10,088 nt of DNA, taken from the NCBI GenBank assembly GCA_035591015.1, contig JAXIUW010236174.1, positions 1 through 10,088 on the forward strand. Reading direction: 5' to 3'. Below are positions 1 through 7,100 of this stretch, piece after piece (the stretch's first letter is position 1; every line of letters begins with the position of its first letter). The notes below the pieces were generated by a model, which did no database searches, was not told where the DNA came from, and was given only the letters and a program-made list of their open reading frames with translations. The position numbers were made by a program, and so were the translations under genes. The stretch comes from Cephalothrix simula (taxonomy: Eukaryota > Nemertea > Palaeonemertea > Archinemertea > Cephalotrichidae).

Positions 1-456
1 AGCCCTTTTTGGTTGCTCCTCCGACAATTTTTCCAGCCAATTGTGTACATGTATTTGATCGGCACCAAATATACACGGAAGGGGGAGGTCGATCTAAACG
101 TTTTTTTTAACAAATTGAATTATTTTTCGATATAAAAATTAAATCAAAATTAAGATAAAAATTAAGCTTTTCAATTATTAAAAAAGGGATGCTTTAACGG
201 CAAATAAATGTATTTACGAGCAGATAGAAACATGAATCCAAGTCCAAATAGGTTGTATCTCGAAAACTGTCGATAAATTTATGCATAAACCAATAAGGAT
301 ATCAACCGCAAAAATTATCTGAGGAGGTTTTTGCTGGTCCACAAAGTTACAATTTTTGACACTAAAGTGAGAACGTGTTCTAGCATTTTTCAATTATTTA
401 TAATGCCCAACTAAACCAGCTGACTAAATATAAATTACATGCAAAATAGTTTTGAT
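1..456. other. AT-rich non-coding stretch, no gene seen
   Basis: There is no long open frame, no convincing splice-bounded exon and no recognisable RNA gene on either strand. The sequence is mostly A/T runs with a short GC-richer patch at about 75-95. It probably represents intergenic DNA downstream of the zinc-finger gene. An exon of a neighbouring gene shorter than about 50 codons could not be excluded by reading alone. Confidence 0.5.
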
Positions 457-836
457 TTAAAGGGACACTACGAAAACCCATATCCGATCATTTACCCACC
501 CCCTTCAATAATACCACAATGGGATTGCCAATTTCCACTGGTTCCCTTATCGGATAGGTATTTGTCGTTGGCCAATCAGTATCGCGACATGTGATCACAC
601 CACATTCAATCGATTGATGGAAGTTGCTTCCTGATTGGCTGAAAGATGACATTAGCGAAATGGGAAAGACTTGGCTTCGAATCTTAAAAACTATACAAAT
701 TTTTGAAAAAATATTGTTTTATAACATCAAATTTTTTTTTCTTATGTCCAATTTTTAATTAAAAACAAACATGAATAAATGTACGACCACCGATGCGTTT
801 TACATACAAAACATAGAATTCGTAGTGCCCCTTTAA
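457..836. mobile_element. MITE with TTAA flanks (piggyBac-like)
   Basis: The left end reads TTAA then AGGGACACTACGAA (461-474). The right end (819-836), on the opposite strand, reads TTAA then AGGGGCACTACGAA. The termini therefore match at 13 of 14 bases, and each is flanked by TTAA (457-460 and 833-836), the target site duplicated by piggyBac-superfamily transposases. The body between the TTAA copies is 372 bp and has no coding frame, as expected of a non-autonomous miniature element that moves using a transposase supplied elsewhere. Internally there are further inverted pairs: TATCCGAT at 481-488 with ATCGGATA at 549-556, and GGCCAATCAG at 570-579 with CTGATTGGCT at 631-640, around a palindromic CAATCGATTG at 607-616. 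The superfamily assignment rests only on TTAA and is an inference; TTAA can occur by chance in such AT-rich DNA. Confidence 0.7.
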
Positions 837-846
837 CATGACAAAT

Positions 847-857
847 TTTAATTTATA
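847..857 (-). terminator. Candidate poly(A) signals, overlapping variants
   Basis: On the minus strand the overlapping hexamers TATAAA (852-857) and ATTAAA (847-852) lie about 340-350 nt past the stop codon. Both are known minor variants of the polyadenylation signal. No canonical AATAAA was found on the minus strand between the stop and position 1. A second TATAAA lies closer to the stop, at 1072-1077. In AT-rich DNA these hexamers are frequent by chance, so this is only a candidate. Confidence 0.25.
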
Positions 858-1126
858 CGAATCTAATTATTGTTTCATAATTATAAAGCATGCAAAAAGA
901 TGAAGTTCACAAAATAATAATAGAAAACAGCACCGTATGAACAAATTACAAAAAGGCTCGGAATGCAGAAGTTTTTTAAACAACGAACTACTAACTTGCG
1001 GCATTCGATTTTTTTTCAAACCGAATGTTTAAGCTTATAATTACACATGTTAAAAAATAACTCGGAATTGGTTTATAAATATACAATATCGAAATGAATT
1101 GATGGATAAATTGTACCCACTAATTA

Positions 1127-1152
1127 ATTAATTAATTGTACAATTAATTAAT
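1127..1152. repeat. 26-bp perfect palindrome in (TTAA)n tract
   Basis: Eleven bases of alternating TTAA repeat are mirrored exactly around a central GTAC (1138-1141). The sequence is its own reverse complement for 26 bp, and the left side continues as further TAATT repeats from 1121. It lies 47 nt past the stop codon, so it would form an AU-rich hairpin in the 3' UTR. It may be no more than a simple repeat. Confidence 0.7.
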
Positions 1153-1198
1153 GATATTAGAATCAGCAGTTTAAAGTAATTTTAAATATTTTGTGACG

Positions 1199-4100
1199 TC
1201 ATAACATTCCAAAACAAATTTCACGAATTTGTTCTAAACTGTCTAATTCCGTTCCCGATTTGGGCTCATTTTCATCACACTCTTTGTCCTCGATTTGACC
1301 TTCAGCTGATTCTTGTGTATCTTTGTTTAATTCACTATTATTATCCGATTCAGTCACATTTAAAACTGTTGAATTCTGACTAGACTCAGCGCTTAACTCC
1401 GCCTCTGTGATTTGTAATTCCGCCTCGTTATTGTTGCTTTGACTACCAGAGGAACTTTTAGGTCCTTTACCTATAGAAGAGCGTTTAGCCTTGCCCTTCG
1501 GAGTTTTAAGCTTAAAGTTAAACACTAACTCCCCAGAACTATCAAGCAATAAGTCACCTTTGCTGTCATTACTCGATTCATCATTTAGAAAGTCATTTTT
1601 AAATTTGCGCTTTTTGTGCGACCCATCCAGAGATTTCCGCTTTTTAGGGGTGTCATCAATCGACTTCCGCTTTGGGGTCTTTTCCGATTTTTTATCCAGA
1701 GACTTATGCGATTCTGTCGAGCCCGTTTCTGTTTCATTCTCAAAAGAATATTCATCAAGTGACATTTGCTTTTTCGGGGACATCGAGTTTTCCTTTGGGG
1801 ACATGACCGCAGAGGACTCCTCCTTCTGGACTTCTTCGTTTAGATCTAATGGACTTTGGGATGCTTCCGTTTTAGTAGGCGTATTATCAACCGATTTGCG
1901 CTTTTTAGAAAGTTCGCTATCAACTGATTTGCGCTTTTTTGGTGTATCACCCTCAATGGATTTTTGCTCTTTTATGGACTCGCCGTCAAGGGACTTACGC
2001 TTCTTTGGACTTTTTGAGCCTGAAGAACTTTTACGCTTATTAACCCAACTTGGTAGAGTAGGGGGCATTTCTTCCTTATCATTTCTCCATAAATGAATAT
2101 AATAATGTCGCCTCATACCACCAATTGTGACGAATTTCATATCACATCCATCCCACTCACATTTTATACTCCCTTCAGGTTCGTCCTCGCTAACTTTAAG
2201 CGTCAGTTTGCCGTCTTTATCCGTACTAACTTTTCCATCGATTTTATGTATCGATTTTAAGTGCCAATTAATCGCAGTGCGCTGGCGCGCGGAATATTCG
2301 CAATTTTGAATCGGACAAAGATACGGTTTTTCATCTGTATGCATCAGCATGTGTGTCTTAAGTGTTGATGTTGTCCTAAAGGAGGCGTTACACTCTGTGC
2401 ACACATGTTTTCGGTCGCTATTTTGATGCATTTTGTCCATATGCTTAACTCTTTCGTCGTTTGACAGAAAAATCCGAGCACAAGTTCGAATAGAGCAAAT
2501 AAATACTTCAGGGTCATCGTGCGCACTTTTTATATGTTTTAACATGACATATTTTAAAGCTGATTTGTCACAGCCTTCAAACGGACATTCGTGTTTCAAC
2601 CGATTGCTCTTTTTCTCCTCAATATTACACGTACAGTCACTATCCACAAAACCGCATACCATGCATATAAATGGTTCCGGCTGTTTTTCAACTTTAATAA
2701 CAAGTCTCGGTGACTGATTTTTAACTTTTGACCCACTGTTAGAATGAACTATTTTATATGTCGGGCTGCCAATTTGTTTGGTAGGCGATTTTGGCTCATC
2801 AATTTTCGCTACCTCGAGATTGGCAACAATTTTCACGGGAGTGGTAACATTTTTCTCGGTTTTGGCAACGCTTTTCACCGGAGTGGCAATATTTTCATCG
2901 GTTTTGGCAACATTTTTTGATAAAGTGGCAACATTTTTACCAGCTTTGAAAACGACGTTCATCGGAGTGACAACATTTTCATCAGTTTTGGAAACATTTT
3001 TACCAGCTTTGGCAACAATGTCTATCGGAACATTTTTATCGGTTTTGTCAATATTTTTCACCGGAGTGGCATTATTTTTATCGGTTTTGGAAACATCTTT
3101 AGCCGGAGTGGCAACATTTTTAGCATGACTACTCTTAATCAAATCATTGTCAATATTTTCTAAGCGCTCAGGGTCTGTTTCGGCTAAAACCGATTTCATA
3201 AACTCAAGGTCATTTTTAGTAACACCACATTCCCCCACTATTGTGGTCAAGGTCAGCGACGAACTTGAGGTCAAATTATTCAAGGGCAAACTTTGGTTTT
3301 CTGGATGTTCAATTATTCCAAACGTATTTGTTATCTTATAATCTTTTGGTACAATTGTTCGCTTTGACCTTGTTGACGCCAGCGTTTTTAAGGGCTCCTT
3401 TTTGGCACTATGAGTTTTTTTCGAATATTTCCTTTTTAATTTTGACTTCTTGACTAATTGTGATTCCCATTTCTCATCCACAAGGAACCTCCCTGCTTTA
3501 CCACGAGGACGTTTCCAAGCTGCTATATACTTTGCATTACTACCAAAATCTTCCTGATCATCATTATTGGTATGTGTAGTTCGACTACGATTCATTAAAC
3601 GCTTTTTCTTTGATATCTTCGATTTAGACTTTACGGCGACTTCCGGTTTCGGATCTAATTTATCGTCTGCTTTGATCGAAACTTCCGGTTTTGAAACTAA
3701 AGCGTCTGAATGATCGACTGCTTTAATAACGCAGTCGTCCGCTTGGCTTTCGTTGACTGTTTCGACGGGGTCTTCTATTTTCTTTTCACTTAATATAGTC
3801 CCGTTTATTTCTATCTCTTTATCTTGTTTTTTAACTGCGCCAGGTTTGGTCAAACTTCTTCTTTTAGCGATACGTTTTGATACTTTCAATTGTGATTTAA
3901 GTTCCGGTTTTGAGGCAGACGCGTCTAAATTATCGTCTGCTGTGATAACGCTATCGTCTGCTTGCTTTTCATCGATTGTTTTGGCAGGGTCGTCTACTAT
4001 ATTTTCACCAGATTTATTCTCTTGTATTTCTTTTTTTTCTCCCTCATTTTTAACTGCATTCAAACTTCTTCTAGTAGCGATACGTTTCGAAGCCTTCAAT

Positions 4101-7100
4101 TTTACCGGAACCGGTTTTGAAGCAACTTCAGGTTTCGAACCTGACCCTTGAGAATTATCGTCTGCCTGCTTTTCGTCGGCTGTTTTAGCGGGGTCGTCTA
4201 TTTTATTTGCACTAGAATCATTATCTGTTATTTCTAACACTTTCTCATCTTTTTTAACTGTCTCAGGTTTATTTAAACTTCTTCTATTAGCAATTCTTTT
4301 CGATGCTTTTAATCGTACGGGACCTTCCGGTTTCGTAGCAACTTCCGGTTTCGAAGGAACTTCGGGTTTGGAAGCAGACGCGTTTAAATTATCGTCTGCC
4401 TTGATCGAGCTATCGTCTGATTGCTTCTCGTCGACTGCTTTGTCGGGAGCGTCTATTTTCTTATCACTAAATATATTTTCTTGTATTTCTAACTCTTTCT
4501 TAACTGCATCAGGATTATTCAAACTTCTTCTAGTAGCAATTCTTTTCGATACTTTCAATTGTAGCGGAACTTCCGGTTTTAAAGCAACTTCCGGTTTTGA
4601 ACAAGACGCTTGAGAATTATCGTCTGCTTTTTTTGAGGCTTCGTCATTTTCCCCGAAAATTCCGGCGGGGATGTCTATTCTTGGTTCAATAGACTTTTCT
4701 TCTCCAATTTCAACTTTTATTTCGACCTCATTCTCCGTTTTCTCGCTTGATTCCATATTATTCAAACCAAATTTTCTATTAGCGATACGTTTCGAAACTT
4801 TGATATCTTTTATATCCAAATACTTTTGGGATTTTTTTCGTGGTTTATTTTCCATGGTAACCCTTTTATCCGGAATAAATTGATGTTTTTCTTTCATATG
4901 CTCTCGGAAAAGGTCAGGGCCATTCTGAATTACCCCACAATTCTCCACAAAACATGGATATTTATCTTCATCTGGGTGATTATATAAAATATGCCCCATA
5001 AGGTCCTTAGTTTTATTCCAAACAAAATATCGACAAAATGGACAATTTCGTCTTAAATGAGCATCATTTATATGGACTTTTAATTGATGTAAATCGCCGC
5101 AAACAGTGTCACAATTTTCTTTGAAGCAAGTATAAAAGTCAAGGTCATCGTGCGAGCGTTGTATATGTAGTAAGAGCCCTCTTTCGGATAAAACGTCGTC
5201 ACAGTGAGGACATTTTCTAGTATCATCACCATATCGCATTTTTCTCATCTTTCCTTTTTTCTTTTTATTTTTAAAACGTTTTTTCTTCGACTTTTGAGCC
5301 TTATTTTTAACTTCCGGTTTAGCACTGGCACCTGAACCTTCTTCAACTTCCGTTTTAGCACTGGCACCTGAACCTTTTTCAAGTATAACTTCCTGTTCCG
5401 ATTCGGCCTTTACATCACTTCTTTCCCTTTTAAGATCTGCAACAGTTCTAGCTCTCTTCTTCTTAACTTTCTTATTGGTTTCCTTAAGTGGTATATCATT
5501 ATTACCCGAATCAAGTGGTGTCTCTTCTAACGGTGGCTTCTCTGGGTTAAGCGGTGTTATTCCCGAAATCGATGGTGAATTTCCTGACTTTTTAAGTGGC
5601 GATTTTATAACCTTAAGTGGTGAATCTGTCTTAAGTGATGTTTTTTTAATCTTAAGTGGTGAACATTTGATTGCCGTAAGTCCTGTCTGAAGTGGTGAAC
5701 CTTCCTTATCTAACATCTTATTTAACATCTTTTTAACCTCAAGTGATGAATATTTGATAACCTTAAATGGTGGACCTTTGATAACCTTAAGTCCTGTCTG
5801 AAGTGGTGTTGTTTTTATAACCTTAAGCGGTGAACTTGTTTTAAGTGGTGCTTTTCCAGAAACTACAGATGAGCTTCCGGTCTTCCTTCTACCCTTAGAA
5901 GCTGGGGTAAGCGGGGTTTTATATTTATAACTCTTCAGTGGTGATTTGCGAAGGGATAACCCAATATGCTTGTGAGTCATGTGAATTTTAAGGCCTTTTA
6001 AGGATGGTGTTTTATGACCATTACATTGGTCAAAATGGCATCTAAGTTCGTGAAATTTGGTTATGTGGTTAACTAACAAATCACGATTTCTAGCGACTTT
6101 GTTAGAACATAGATTACAAATTGGTGCTTCTCTGTACGCGAGAATACGGTCTTTTTTCATCAGACTACCGCGATGAATGTCCATTATGTGTTCTTTGTAG
6201 TCGCTCAACGTTTTAGCACTTTTAAAACATTCGGGATAGACACACGGAAATTCATCCGCATCTGAATGGTACTTAGCAAAATGTGCTTTCATTGTGTTAT
6301 ATGTTTTATCACTTTTAACACCACATAATTTACACGAGACGGTGTCGAGTCGATCAGCTTCGTGCACAAGTCGACAATGGTCAGAAAATAGCTCATCATT
6401 TTTTAACTTAACATCACACTCGGCAAATATACACGGATATTTAGATTCGCTAATATGTTTTGAGGTCATGTGACTAGCAAACGTATCAACAGTCCGTAAC
6501 CATGGCGACTGACACAAGCGACAACCGCCTCTATGGGAAAATTCTATATGTTCTTGCAATTTTTCTATATTTTGAAAAGATTGATTGCACTTCTTTAAAT
6601 AACAAGGAACTTTCAGGCCTTGTTTAAATTGGATTTGGTGAGAAATTTCGTAATGTTTTATCATAGTCTTATTTGAATTCTTAGCGCCACAAAGCGGGCA
6701 TATAAATAACTCCCTCCTTCTCTTTTTCCGTTTTCTATCCGTGTCCGAATCTCTGTCTTCCTCCAAATTGGTTTTTTCATCTAAGTAATCATGATCAGCA
6801 CTACCAGATTGCATTACAATATTCATATTAGATTCGTCAGTTTCTTTGACTTTGGTTAAATTCGGTACATCTCGGTTAGCTTCGGAATCATTCGGCGAAA
6901 CTCGGGCAACATCGGAATTACTCGGCGGAACTCTGGTGACAGCGGAATCATTCGGTAACAATCGGTCATTTTCGGAATCATTCGGTAATGACGCAGAAGT
7001 CTCCGTAGAACTAGTACTTTCATCCAAAGATGGTGCGGTGTTATCCATTTTATTGCCGGTATTCGACTGCGCATCTTTTGAAGATATGCACATATCTTTT

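Larger units (their letters stand above)
837..1198 (-). other. Probable 3' UTR of the zinc-finger gene
   Basis: This stretch follows the TGA stop of the minus-strand gene and contains no gene of its own. It is AT-rich, as invertebrate 3' UTRs often are. The 3' end of the transcript is not visible. The MITE at 457-836 begins right after this stretch in the direction of transcription, so the mRNA either ends before it or reads into it. Confidence 0.4.

Noticed and set aside
1072-1077. TATAAA on the minus strand as the main poly(A) signal
   Set aside because: It is possible but no better than the overlapping hexamers at 847-857, and such hexamers are common in this AT-rich stretch. No choice can be made without transcript data.
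2344-2526. Minus-strand 60-codon frame, and a 129-codon minus frame at 6856-7245
   Set aside because: Both are alternative frames within the real gene, the second produced by the 30-bp PNDS repeats. Neither has a domain of its own.
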